Origin: Bromus sterilis
Taxonomy: Eukaryota > Streptophyta > Magnoliopsida > Poales > Poaceae
Assembly (NCBI GenBank): GCA_950022295.1
Contig: OX465596.1
Span: 123,484,501-123,548,500 of the forward strand
Reading direction: 5' to 3'
Length of the DNA stretch: 64,000 bases
Shown here piece by piece: positions 11,997-22,281 of this stretch (positions within the stretch are counted from its first letter, which is position 1; each line of letters begins with the position of its first letter). The notes beneath the pieces were generated by a model. That model saw only the letters and a list, made by a program, of their open reading frames with translations, ran no database searches and had not been told where the DNA came from. The translations under genes were made by a program, and so were the position numbers.

Positions 11997-13139
11997 ATAC
12001 TGCACATTCAAATCATAATCCTTAATAAGCTCCAGCCATGTGCTCTGCCTAAGATTTAACTCCTTCTGAGTAAATATATACTTCAAACTCTTATTATCAG
12101 TAAAAACATCACAATGATTACCAACAAGATATTGCCTCCATGTTTTCAATGCATGTACAACTGCAGCTAACTCCAAATCATCTGTAGGATAGTTCTGCTC
12201 ATGGTTCTTAAGCTTATGTGAAGCATAAGCAACAACTCTACATCCTTGCATCAAAACACAAACAAGTCCTCGACGAGATGCATCACAATATACTTGGAAA
12301 TCCTTATGTATATGAGGCAAACATAAAACAGGTCCAGTTACTAACCGTTTCTTCAACTCCTGAAAGCTGGTTTCACATGCCTCGCTCCAAACAAACTTAT
12401 TCTCTTTCTTCAACAGCTCAGTCATTGGTTTTGCAAGCTTGGAGAAATTCTCAATGAACCTCCTATAATATCCCGCAAGACCCAAGAAACTGCGAATGTC
12501 TCCAACTGTCGTGGGTGTCTCCCATTCTGTAACTGTTGAAACCTTGGATGGGTCCACAGCTACTCCTTCGCCTGACACAACATGTCCAAGGAATCCTACC
12601 TCCTTCAACCAAAACTCGCACTTACTGAACTTGGCATACAATTTGTGCTCCCTGAGCTTCTCCAATACCAAACGCAGATCTGCCTCATGCTCTTGCTCAT
12701 ATTTGGAATACACCAATATATCATCAATGAACACCACAACGAATTTATCCAAGAACTCCATAAACACCTTATTCATCATATTCATGAAGTATGCAGGAGC
12801 ATTAGTCAATCCAAATGACATAACGGTATACACATACAATCCGTACCTTGTAGGAAAAGCAGTCTTCGGAATATCCTTCTCCCGAATCTTCACATGATGA
12901 TAACCAGAACGAAGATCAATCTTAGAGAATACACAAGCTCCCTCCAACTGGTCAAATAGATCATTAATCACAGGTAAAGGATACTTGTTGTTGATAGTAA
13001 CATCATTCAGAGAACGATAATCCACACACATCCTCTGGGTTCCATCTTTCTTCTCAACGAACAACAGTGGAGATCCCCAAGGTGACGAGCTTGGGCGAAT
13101 GAAGCCCTTTGCCTGCAACTCTCTAATTTGCTCCTTCAA
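11826..13139 (-). pseudogene. RT-RNase H of E copy 2 fused to antisense LTR sequence
   Basis: This is an open frame of 437 codons. About the first 380 residues are gypsy RT (FIDD active site intact, KIDLRSGYH, SFGLTNAPA) and RNase H (YCDAS, DLELAAV, FTDNKSL). At about 12000 the frame runs through the deletion junction (NVQYHH) into LTR E2 sequence, adding about 55 unrelated residues. The RT N-terminal part upstream (13140-13320) is in other frames. The RNase H C-terminal tail, the integrase and the chromodomain are deleted. The frame is longer than any pol frame in copy 1 because copy 2 lacks the copy 1 frameshift near 5851. Confidence 0.9.
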
Positions 13140-13422
13140 TTCTGCAAGGTCATTAGCGTGATCCTATACGGTCTCTTAGCAATAGGCCCAGTGCCTGGTA
13201 TTAAATCAATAAGGAACTCAATCTCCCTATCCGGTGGCATACCTGGCAACTCATCCGGAAACACATCCGGATAATTCCTCACAACACGCACATCATCCAG
13301 GCTACCCCCTTAAGAGAATTCACCTGAGTGTGCTGATGCTTATACTTGGACACATATCTGATCTTCTTCCCATTCGGTGTACGAAGAGTGATAGACCGAC
13401 TGGCACAATCAATAACACCTTG
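13140..13422 (-). pseudogene. Protease-RT linker of E copy 2, frame broken
   Basis: Similarity to 6560-6860 of copy 1 runs through this stretch. Small indels near 13155 and a TAA after GMDWLAK (copy 1 has a Tyr codon there) break the frame. Confidence 0.75.
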
Positions 13423-13872
13423 TTACTTGGCTAGCCAATCCATGCCCAATATAATATCCAAACCTTGTGACTTCAATATAATCAAATCTGTAGGAAAAAC
13501 ATCCTTCCCTATAGCTAGGCTCAACTGATAGCATCCCAAACTAGCTGAACTCTCCGCTGCAGGTGAACTTATGAGCATAGATGACTTAAGAACTACGGTA
13601 GGCAACTCATGCTTATCCACAAATACCCTCGATATGAAAGAATGTGATGCACCAGAATAAAAAAGAACAAGTGCGGGTACTGAATTGATAAAGAACTTAC
13701 CAATCACAGCATCAGGCTCATCATAGATCTCCTCCACGTTGACATGGTTTACATGCCCCTTGTCGAAAGGATTTGGCTTGAAGACTCCATTCCCATTGTT
13801 GTCCCTGTTCTTCGTGCAGTCTGTGGCATAGTGTCCCATGTTCTTGCACCTGAAACACTGGATGTCACTCAA
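13423..13872 (-). pseudogene. Zinc knuckle and protease of E copy 2
   Basis: A 149-codon frame holds the CCHC knuckle (CFRCKNMGHYATDC) and then the protease. The protease again shows FYSGASHSFIS: the catalytic Asp position is Tyr (TAT at 13657-13659), as in copy 1. Unlike copy 1, the frame continues past the active site to GMDWLAK, where TAA stops it. In active elements this would be continuous with gag. Confidence 0.88.
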
Positions 13873-14156
13873 GTCCTTTGGTGCCTGGCCATTCTGACGG
13901 TTGCTTCCATTGCCTCCATTGGCTCCATTGCTTCTCCCATTCCCGTTGTTCCTCCCATTTCCATTTCCATTTCCATTCCTGTTACCATTGTGGTGGTTGT
14001 GGCCATTATGGTTGTGACCATTCCCACCATGATGGTTGTGTCCTCCACTGTGAACATGGCCATTCCCACCATTGTGGTTCTGTCCATGGTTATGTCCTCC
14101 ATTGCCACCATAAGAGTTGCGTGGCTTCTGATGCGGTCTAGAGTTATACTTGCCAC

Positions 14157-14189
<33 letters not shown>

Positions 14190-14903
14190 GTTGTTGTTGT
14201 TGTTGTACTTCCTCTTGCGGTTCTCAATGGTCTGTTGCTTGCCTTCCAACACAATAGATTTGTCTATGAGCCCCTGGCAGTTAGCAAAGGTAGCCATTGT
14301 CAACTGGACTCGCAAGTCATCATTCAGGCCCTCCAAGAACTTCTCCTGCATTGCTGCATCATTCCTGACATCATCTGGAGCATATCTTGCAAGCTTGTTA
14401 AACACCTCAACATACTCTGCCACTGAACGGCCTCCCTGACGCAAGCTGCGGAACTCCTTCTTCTTCAAGCTCATGGCGCCTGCTGAAACATGTGCGGCGC
14501 AAAAAGCAGACAGAAACTGCGCCCAAGTGATGGTGTCGATGGGATAAGTCACCAAGTAGTTGTCCCACCATGCTGCGGCAGGACCCTCCAGCAAATGTGG
14601 GGCAAACCTCACCCTCTCTGCCTTAGTACAGCCAACTGTCTCCATGTTCCGGCCCACTGAATGAAGCCAGTCATCCTCCACTATGGGCTCAGGAGTGCTA
14701 GAGAACCTCTGAGGATTCAACCTCAGGAACCTCGCAAGCGTGTTCACAGGTGGTGGTGGTGGTGGTGGCGCATTGTTGTTGTTGCCCATGTTCTGAGTGA
14801 GCAACTGGATCAACTGAGCTTGTCCTTGAAGTAACTGTTGCATGTAAGTTGGAACTTCATTGTTGTTGTTCCCATTCCCCGTGGGATCACGTCTCGGCGG
14901 CAT
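13869..14903 (-). pseudogene. Gag of E copy 2, frame-shifted by a CAA tract
   Basis: The start MPPRRDPTGNGNNNNEVPTYMQ is intact, with the capsid domain (GPAAAWWDNY, FCAAHVSAGAMSLKKKEF, QGGRSVAEY) through about residue 230. At the Asn-coding tract the frame slips from AAC to ACA, so Asn becomes a Thr run and the rest reads as a Met/Thr-rich shadow ending at 13869. The native frame, with the Gly/His-rich linker, continues into the zinc knuckle frame ending at 13423. No stop precedes the slip, so the expanded repeat is the main lesion in this gag. Confidence 0.88.
14161..14205 (-). repeat. Trinucleotide (AAC/GTT)n tract in gag copy 2
   Basis: The GTT repeat on the plus strand is interrupted once by a GTGTT step. 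The equivalent site in copy 1 (about 7566-7580) is much shorter. The length change is not a multiple of three and accounts for the gag frameshift. Confidence 0.85.
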
Positions 14904-15274
14904 GTGTTGGGCAAGAATAGGTAAGTTGTAGATATAAAGTAGCTAGGGAAATATATCCTACCCCATATGCTTACGATGATCATGGCAAGCATTATATATA
15001 CAATACATATATCACCAATCAACTTCACCAAAAAATATCACCATATCATCAAACATATAACAATCATCAACAAATGCACTCATACGAAAAACCATCACAT
15101 ATCACACCATATAGTTTAAAATATATTGTATAACTGATATAAGATCCTCAACACAACAACGAATAATATAAGATCCTCAACACATCCATGAATAAGAGTA
15201 TATCAAGCAACCTATTATTTCCACACAAAATAAGTGGACATGGTCAAATACGCTAACACGATAACGATAGTAAA

Positions 15275-15994
15275 CTAATTTCTGGTGAAGTAGTTCCGAA
15301 TGTTGTCTTTGCTAAACAGCATGCGGTATTCGCGCCCGCTAATGCGGTTGCGCCTTTTGGGACGCGGCTCATCTTCTTCTGCCGAGGTCTCTACTTATGG
15401 TTCCTCTTCTTTTTCTTCAATTCCATTTGCCTTCATCTTCTCCTTCAGTCTCTTTATCTCTGCTTGCATCTCCACCCTCTCCTTCTTCAACTTGTTGGCG
15501 TCCCTCTTGAGCTTGGTGTCCTTTTGCTGCAACTCAGTGATGGTGTAGAGGTCTGACTGAGTGTCCTTCTCCAGGATGTGGATGTGCTTCTCCAGGCTCT
15601 GCATGAAGTAGCTATTTGTACCTGGCCAAATGGCCCCAGGCATATACTTGAACTTCTTTGGCCATATGTTCCCCGATAGAAGGATCTTGGTCATCTCCGC
15701 GTACATCGTACCCTTTAGCTGGGCGGCATACGTCTCAACGATGCGTCCAAGAGCTATGTGAGCGGCTATGCGCACACACTGCTCCTTCTCCTGGGCATGC
15801 ACCTCGAATGACTCTGTGATCACCCTTTCCTCCGTCATGCTTCCTAGGATAGAAGTCTCCACTTGCCAGTAGTCATCAGCTCCTCTTGTCTCCACTATGT
15901 CCAGCTGAAAGACTGGCGCGTAGATGTTCAGGTAGTGGCAAATCCCCCTGAGCTCAGGTCCAAACGCCATAGCGCGGTATGACAAAGTGGTCAT
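15275..15994 (-). pseudogene. Extra ORF upstream of gag in E, copy 2 (one stop)
   Basis: The frame is the same as the 230-codon ORF of copy 1, here 239 codons from MTTLSYRAMAFGPEL to a TAG at 15275-15277. It is interrupted only by TAA at 15395-15397 (copy 1 has GAA). It keeps the 9 codons missing from copy 1, so this length is likely ancestral. The coiled-coil segment is conserved. Confidence 0.7.
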
Positions 15995-16149
15995 CTATAA
16001 TCAAAGAGAGGAAAGGAAAGATTAGAACAGGTATGAATACGATATAGAGAAGGTAAGTAAGTACAAGACAGAGTGATGTACAGTAATATTTTTCATTCCT
16101 ATGGCTTTTCTAATCCATTTTCTAGGTCACGTCCTACAGTCAACACACT

Positions 16150-16161
16150 GCTCTGATACCA
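16150..16161 (-). other. Primer-binding site of E internal 2
   Basis: On the minus strand TGGTATCAGAGC, a full 12-base match to the initiator Met-tRNA complement, lies two bases inside LTR E3. Confidence 0.88.
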
Positions 16162-16163
16162 TC

Positions 16164-18640
16164 TGTAACGACCCAATTCACATAGAATTGAAGTCCCTGT
16201 GATCAAGTGCCAGTCCCTGGATCGAACTCGCTGGCACACACAGTATCAAAGTACAAGTGCATCATTATTACAACGTATGATCCAGAATAAAAAAAATAAC
16301 AAGTTGCATAGGTCAAGGCTAGCTTATTCAACATAAATATAGCGGAAGCAAAAACAAGTAACGAGGAGTCCCATCAACAGCCACAAGCGAACATGCTGAA
16401 TGTAGACCCGCAACCCTAAACGCACCGTAGTGGTCGTCTGAAAAACCTGCAACACCGAAGGTTACAGAGCGACAACGGGTTAGTACATCTGATTTGTACG
16501 GCAAGTGACACGGAAAAGGTATATATAAAGGACCTACAACTACATGCAAGGTGAGTCAAAGGAAAGGCTTATGGTTTTTTTTTGCAGAAAGCCAATTTTC
16601 TCCTGAACTAAACTAGTCAAAATTTTAAGTTGAATTCTACCTGTAACACACAGCAACCCATGCTAATCTTTCCCACCAAATTATTATTAAATGTTCATTT
16701 GTCAAGATCATTCATCAACAGTACTGACTAGTTGCTCAAAGTTCGTCCGTAACCGTGGACACGGCTAATCATGATAAGTTTATACACTCTGGAGAGGTTG
16801 TACACGTTCCCCACTAGACTCAAACCGAAGATTGAGACGAAGACTTTCCGAAGAGGTTGCCTCCACCCTTTGGTAACCGGTACACCTAACACACATCTAC
16901 ATCAGCTAGCTACCAGGCCCAGGTTCCCCACAACGTACTCATGCTAAGCTAGAGCCCATATAGCCAGTGGTTGTACACGGAAGCAACTAGTAATATTGCA
17001 TGTTTGATGTTTTTGAGCGTGGACGGCGCCCACTGCGTTCAGAGGGTAGACACAATGTCGCACTCAGTTCACCACCAAAACAACCATTGGGTGCATTTAA
17101 CCCCGGCACTGTCCTTAGACAAGGTACAGCCACCGGGATGCAACCCGCCCATCCAGAAGTGATTTCTATTTATTATAAAGTTGCTACACAAATTATTAAA
17201 TAGCTCACATGCACTCCATGAATTCTCACAGCCCAAACCATGTCTACAAAGCATAGAAATAAAGTAACAACACGTGCTAGGTTGATCTACAAATACAAGT
17301 CAAGACATGTGGTTATCCTAACTGGTTTTGCAGCAATAGTAAAGTAAACTACCTATCATTCAATAGGGTGATATTCTTAACATAATGCATATAGAAAATT
17401 ATAGGTATGATTATGGTCAAAGCATCACTTGCCTTCTTCCTGTTCCTGCCGATCACAATCCTCACAAAAAGAGGCGCCGCACTCCGGACAATCTATACGA
17501 GCAAACATACCACCAATCAACATATATACAACACAAATATGCACAAATAGTAATAATCATACAAAGAACAGTATAAAAACTTGCCTAACAGAAGCAAAAC
17601 TTAAAGTACTCGACAAAATAAAACTAACGCAAAAAGAAACGGCGCAAACGGGCGCACCGTTAAAAAGATATGGCTACCGGAAGTTCAAATTTGGATCTGC
17701 TTGGCATTCAAATTTGAAAACTTCAAACTTCTGTAAAACTTAGTCTACGGGCTAGAACTTTTCGACATGGTTGCAACTCAACTGGAATCACTCGACGGTT
17801 AAAAAGTACTCGCGAAAAAGGTATCGGGTGGAATCGGGGTCCAATCTTCAAAAAGGACCAATCTGGCCGCTCCGGCCGGCAGCGGCGGCGGCTGCAGCAG
17901 GCGGCCAGCGCGCGGGCGGCCTGCGGCGGCTGCCATGGCGGCGCGGGGTGGCGGCGGTGGGACGACGCAGGGTGGCGGCGGGGCTGACCTCGAGGAGTCG
18001 GCGGCGGCAGCAAAGGAACGGCGGCGGCGGCGCGGGTTCCGGGCGGCGGCTCTACGCGAGGCGGGTTCGCGGGTCGGACGAAAAAAAATCTAATCCGCGG
18101 ACCCGCGGACGTTTTTATAACCCGCTCCGGATTTCTTTTTTTTAACCAAAATAAATACGAAATCGGCCAAGCGAAAAAAACTGAATAAGCCCATTAGGAC
18201 GAAAACAGTTTTAGAAAAATAACGGATAAATATTTTTAATTCCGTTTACACCAAAATTTTAAAATAATAAAATTGAATTTTTGGCATTACCAAAATATTT
18301 AATAAAAATAAAAACTTTGCAACTTATTTTTAAATAATTTTAAATAATTTTCCCGCAATTTAAAAATACCGAAAAACTCCAAAAAATGATTTTAAAACTT
18401 TTCCGGAGCATAAATAAATTCCCAAAATAATTTTAGAAATTATTTATAACCCCAAAGTAAATTTGAAATTCCTCCAAAAATATTTTAAACTATTTTCCAA
18501 CAATTTAAAAATGGGGATCAGTTAAAAAATGTGTTGAAAAATGTTAAAAAATATTTTAAAATTCCAGAAAAATGCGGAAACAGCATGTGATGCATATGAT
18601 GATCTATTAACATCCGAATTTAGAAAATTGGGATGTTACG
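16164..18640 (-). repeat. LTR E3 (5' LTR of the array in element orientation)
   Basis: It runs from TGTAACGACCC to GGGATGTTACG. The final base is G instead of A, and the TSD CTAAT begins at 18641. A GC-rich block lies at about 17860-18070. Relative to E1 it lacks short pieces near 17797 and 17865. Confidence 0.88.
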
Positions 18641-18698
18641 CTAATGCGCCACTAAACACAAAAATAGGGCGCCACTAAGAGGGCATTCCCTAGTAGTG
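18641..18698. mobile_element. Right terminus of the CACTA split by the E array
   Basis: The sequence resumes the ATGCGCCAC motifs and ends CATTCCCTAGTAGTG, the reverse complement of a CACTACTAGGGAATG terminus. The bases after it (GAA) would be the 3-bp TSD; the partner lies outside the window. Confidence 0.85.
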
Positions 18699-19098
18699 GA
18701 ACAAGATGCCAGAAATCTTCCCCGAAGAATATCTCTCGGGTTCTCGCTGCTGCAAAGAGAGTTGAGGAGGGCTCTCAACTCGGAGGGCTGCGAATTCATC
18801 CTGGCTGTACTCCCAACATTCCCCACACCTAAAACATGACAAAACTCTGCCAATAACATGGTGATGTCTGCGCACGTTTCTATTCTTATAGACTATGTTG
18901 GCCTTCCAAGCGCAAAAGTTTGTAGTACATCACCAATTTCCCTCAAGTTGATGACCAAAGGTTTATCGAGCTCATGGAAGTAGAGGTTGAAGATTGTCTC
19001 TCTCAAGCAACCCTGCAATTATGATATAAGAAGTCTCTTGTGTCCTCAACATACCTAATACATCTAGGACTTGTAAAGGTGCACTAGTTCGGCAAAGC
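18699..19098. other. Unassigned DNA plus a probable retroelement fragment
   Basis: 18699-18870 shows nothing I recognise. About 18870-19098 (TTCTATTCTTATAGAC through GGTGCACTAGTTCGGC) resembles a widespread Triticeae retroelement stretch from memory, without ends or coding content. The second CACTA end begins immediately after it. Confidence 0.35.
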
Positions 19099-19244
19099 AC
19101 TACTCGAGAAATAGCTATACATGGAAACCTTATTAGTGGCTCATTTTATATGTACTGCGCCACTATGTTGTAAGGGGTGGCGCACTGGTAAAAAATGCGC
19201 CACCCATAAGCTCTTATAGGTGGCGCATTTCTCCAAATGCGCCA
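19099..19244 (+). mobile_element. 5' end of a second CACTA element, truncated
   Basis: It begins CACTACTCGAGAAATAGC, a CACTA-type terminus, and continues into GTGGCGCAT/ATGCGCCAC subterminal motifs. At 19244 it switches abruptly to C/D retrotransposon sequence; the counterpart at 58936 shows the unbroken retroelement. The rest of this CACTA is absent. Confidence 0.7.
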
Positions 19245-20456
19245 CCCCTATTGCAAGATATCCTAAGCTAGACCTAGTGATCTAGATTACCTATACACCA
19301 CATATAAAACATAGCATGAGAAATATAAACCATTCCAACAGAAATAACTATCTAAAAAAATATAAGTGAAGCACGAGAGTTCTAAACTTTCTATAAAATA
19401 AATTAAATTTCTCTCAAGAAAGACCTAAGTGAAGCACAAGAGCTAACAAACAGGAAGTAGATAAATTTAACACTCAACAAATATAAGTGAATCTCTAGAG
19501 TAGATAAATTTAACACTCAACAATTAAGCATGCAAGGGTCCGACATTGTCATAACCAGCAAACAAAACAAAACAAAACTAAAAGAAAATATACAGACGCT
19601 CCAAGAACAACACACATCATGTGAAGCAATAAAAATATAGTGTGGAGAAGGATGAACTGATGATTATTGATGAAGAAGGGGAAGCACGTGGGCATCCCCA
19701 AGCTTAGACACTTGAGTCTCCTTGAATATTTCGTGTGGGTGCCGGGGGCATCCCCAAGATTAAGATTTTGGCACTCCTAAATCTTTTTTCATCATCTCCC
19801 TTCGCACACTTGAAACTTCCTTCACACAAAACTTCTCATGAAATTATTAGAGCGGTTAGTACACTAATAGGTAATCTGCCAAAACAGGACAGATTGTAAA
19901 GATTGATTTTTCAGGTGCACTTATGCTGCTCAAATAAGAAACTGAAAACATAAGAAAGTTTCACAATTTTATATAGCATGCTGTGTAAAAAATTCAGCTC
20001 AAAAAGATGAACTTGTGATTTATTGTGATTTTTTCCGTCAAGCAGACAAAATCTGTTTTCTGGACAGCATGTCACAACTTTTGCTTCCCTTATCATAAGA
20101 GGCTAGAACTTGGCACAAAATTTTAAAATAAAGATACAATGGTGTTGCTACAGTAGTAACAACATCCAAGACACAACAAAAGCAAAATAAATCTAATCTG
20201 TTTTGGACTGCCTCCTAGAAGCGCTTCTTTAAGGCCATTAGCTAGGCATGAGTGTAACGATGCTCACAAAAGAATAAAAAGTTGAAGCACAAAATAGAGA
20301 ATCAAAGGAGAAAATATAAACCGCATTTAAGTCTAACATGCTTCCTATGCATGGGCATCTTGAAATAAAATAAATAAATGAAGCACAAAGTATCAAGCAT
20401 TTGAAGGTAAAACAAGAGCACCTTCAATATTTTCAACAAAGTAAGCTACTCCATTC

Positions 20457-21062
20457 TTACTCCTTTGGTTCGTCACTCTCCTCCTCTTTTTCATCCAATG
20501 AGCTTTCAGTTTCAGCAATTTCTTCTTCCGTAGATTCCTGTAAAGCATTGGTCTCTTCCTCTTGTGGAGAGAACCTTCTGAGATAGTCAGTAATATAAGA
20601 ATTACCATTAAAATTCTCAAAGCAATATTTAAGCATATCAAGACTCTCAGATTTATAAGGGGCATCTTCAATATTTTCAACAAAGTAAGCAATTTCATAG
20701 GCACCCTTAAAGAAAAAAAAAACTTCTATTTGTGCTATATCAAAGAAATCATAATGTCCCCTAGTATAAGATACCAAAGTTTCATTATCATTACACCAAA
20801 ATTGGAATGGAAGGTGTTTAAAGGGCAAGCAGCAACAAGATTCATCACAAGAATAAGATATATCATAATCAGAGCATAAGTTTCTACCATAAGTATCAAG
20901 TCGATTCATTATTTTCCATATAAATATCCCTTTTTCTGACAAGCGGTATTCCTTATAATATTTTTGTTCATCCTCAGTGAATCCACCTTGACAATAAGAT
21001 ATAGTTTCAAACAATTTAACCGTTGTAGCAAATAGAGTAATAAGATAAAGTGCACTTATCAA
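20457..21062 (-). CDS. Conserved ORF just downstream of the C/D PBS, function unknown
   Basis: A 201-codon frame begins MISALYLITLF, a hydrophobic start that could be a signal or membrane segment. It has a Cys-rich middle (NLCSDYDISYSCDESCCCLPF) and a Glu/Ser-rich acidic tail. It lies about 25 bases from the PBS, where gag would be expected, yet it has no capsid motif or zinc knuckle that I can see. The other copy (60524-61156) shares the first about 110 residues and then shifts frame. I do not know the family. It could be a decayed product specific to non-autonomous elements of this type. Confidence 0.5.
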   Translation of the reverse strand: MISALYLITLFATTVKLFETISYCQGGFTEDEQKYYKEYRLSEKGIFIWKIMNRLDTYGRNLCSDYDISYSCDESCCCLPFKHLPFQFWCNDNETLVSYTRGHYDFFDIAQIEVFFFFKGAYEIAYFVENIEDAPYKSESLDMLKYCFENFNGNSYITDYLRRFSPQEEETNALQESTEEEIAETESSLDEKEEESDEPKE

Positions 21063-21086
21063 GTGAACTTATAAGTAGAGCTATGG

Positions 21087-21104
21087 TCCCCGGCAACGGC
21101 GCCA
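21087..21104 (-). other. Primer-binding site, tRNA-Asp type (left C/D unit)
   Basis: On the minus strand TGGCGCCGTTGCCGGGGA is a perfect 18-base complement of the 3' end of plant tRNA-Asp including CCA. Confidence 0.88.
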
Positions 21105-22263
21105 GAAAATAGTCTTCATAACCCACAAGTGTAGGGGATCACAACAGTCTTCGCGGGTAGGTATAACCCTAATTTATTGATTCGACACAACGGGAGCCAA
21201 AGAATACTTATAAGCCTTAGAAGTTGAGTTGTTAATTCAACCACACCTGAAAAAGCACTAGACAATATATTTAGTAGCAACGGTGTGTTGACGGGTGTAG
21301 CCCTAGAGACTTCCCCAATCACCAACACCAAAAAGTAGTAACAAAATAGTAGCAGCTGTGATGAGAGCAATAGTAACAACGAAGGAAATGAAGATGAAAG
21401 ATGGATCGGGGTTCAAGGTTTCACTAGTGGTAACTCTCCAAGCAAGAAGAACAAGTGTTGGGTGAACAAATTACAGTTGCGTAATTGACAAAATTGCACA
21501 AACTCTAGCCAATGAACAAACTAGAGCAATCCTAGTCTAAGAACCAAACATAGGCATGTGTTCCGTATGTAGTTTGTAACACCCTCAGATCCAGTACAGT
21601 AATCACTATAATGATTCCACTGTTAGTTATCATCACTGTTGATGGTCAAGCTTTGAACACCTTTGATCACAGCTCATTGAAATTCCAACCCTGATAAAAT
21701 TTTCAAATAAATGTGGATTGTAAATCTTGTTCCAAGGATTGTGGATGCATGTCAATCAACTTGACCATGGTTAAACCAAATCCAACTAGCCATGTGAATA
21801 ATCACAAGTCAATGCTAATGATGGACCCAATGTTGTGGGGTTATCACAATTGTTTTGAAAATTAATATATAAATGGAAATCATAGTTAAACCAAAGTTAA
21901 TGAAACATATTAAATAAAATGCCTAGCAATCTTAGGCCATGATAATATAGCAATGGTTGTTTTATTAAAATGGTATAATAATATACAGGAATAATATTTA
22001 AAATAAAAACAATAGTTGGGAATTGTTAAATTGCCATGAATAAAATAAACAAGTGGGAATTTAAAATGAACTAAAAATTATGGAAACAATTTTATAAAAG
22101 GCCTAATAATCTGTAGGAAATAATAAAAGTGATTTGGGGTTTTATTAAAATGTTTTAATATTATAAATAATTAAAAACAATAGCAAAACAGTGGCTTTTA
22201 ATACCTTTTAAAGAAAACAAGATATCAAATGATTTTTATAAATCACAAAAAATCTTAGTAATA

Positions 22264-22281
22264 ATTCTATATTATATAACC
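22264..22281 (+). promoter_or_regulatory. Candidate TATA region, LTR A1
   Basis: CTATATTATATAACCC lies about 110 bp upstream of the GC-rich block, in the same relative arrangement as the TATA of B and E LTRs. The matching site in LTR A2 starts near 49323. Position-based inference only. Confidence 0.3.

Larger units (their letters stand above)
1259..18640 (-). mobile_element. Family E: three-LTR Ty3/gypsy chromovirus array (LTR-int-LTR-int-LTR), TSD CTAAT
   Basis: Three related LTRs (1259-3757, 9506-11996, 16164-18640) enclose two internal domains with recognisable gag-pol. The block is flanked by one TSD, CTAAT at 1254-1258 and 18641-18645, and the CACTA sequence on either side joins cleanly once one TSD copy is removed. 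Minus-strand orientation follows from the coding strand and from PBS and PPT placement. The PBS matches the initiator-Met tRNA 3' end (TGGTATCAGAG). The C-terminal chromodomain-like segment and domain order PR-RT-RH-IN indicate a chromovirus (Tekay/Del-like by inference). The internal LTR is shared between the two internal units. Confidence 0.9.
19245..21115 (-). mobile_element. Truncated second internal region of C/D
   Basis: Apart from the ORF at 20457-21062 this is AT-rich and non-coding. It matches 58936-61209. It lacks a roughly 395-bp piece present at about 60140-60540 of the other copy, which includes most of the ORF there. The left edge abuts the CACTA fragment. Confidence 0.75.
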
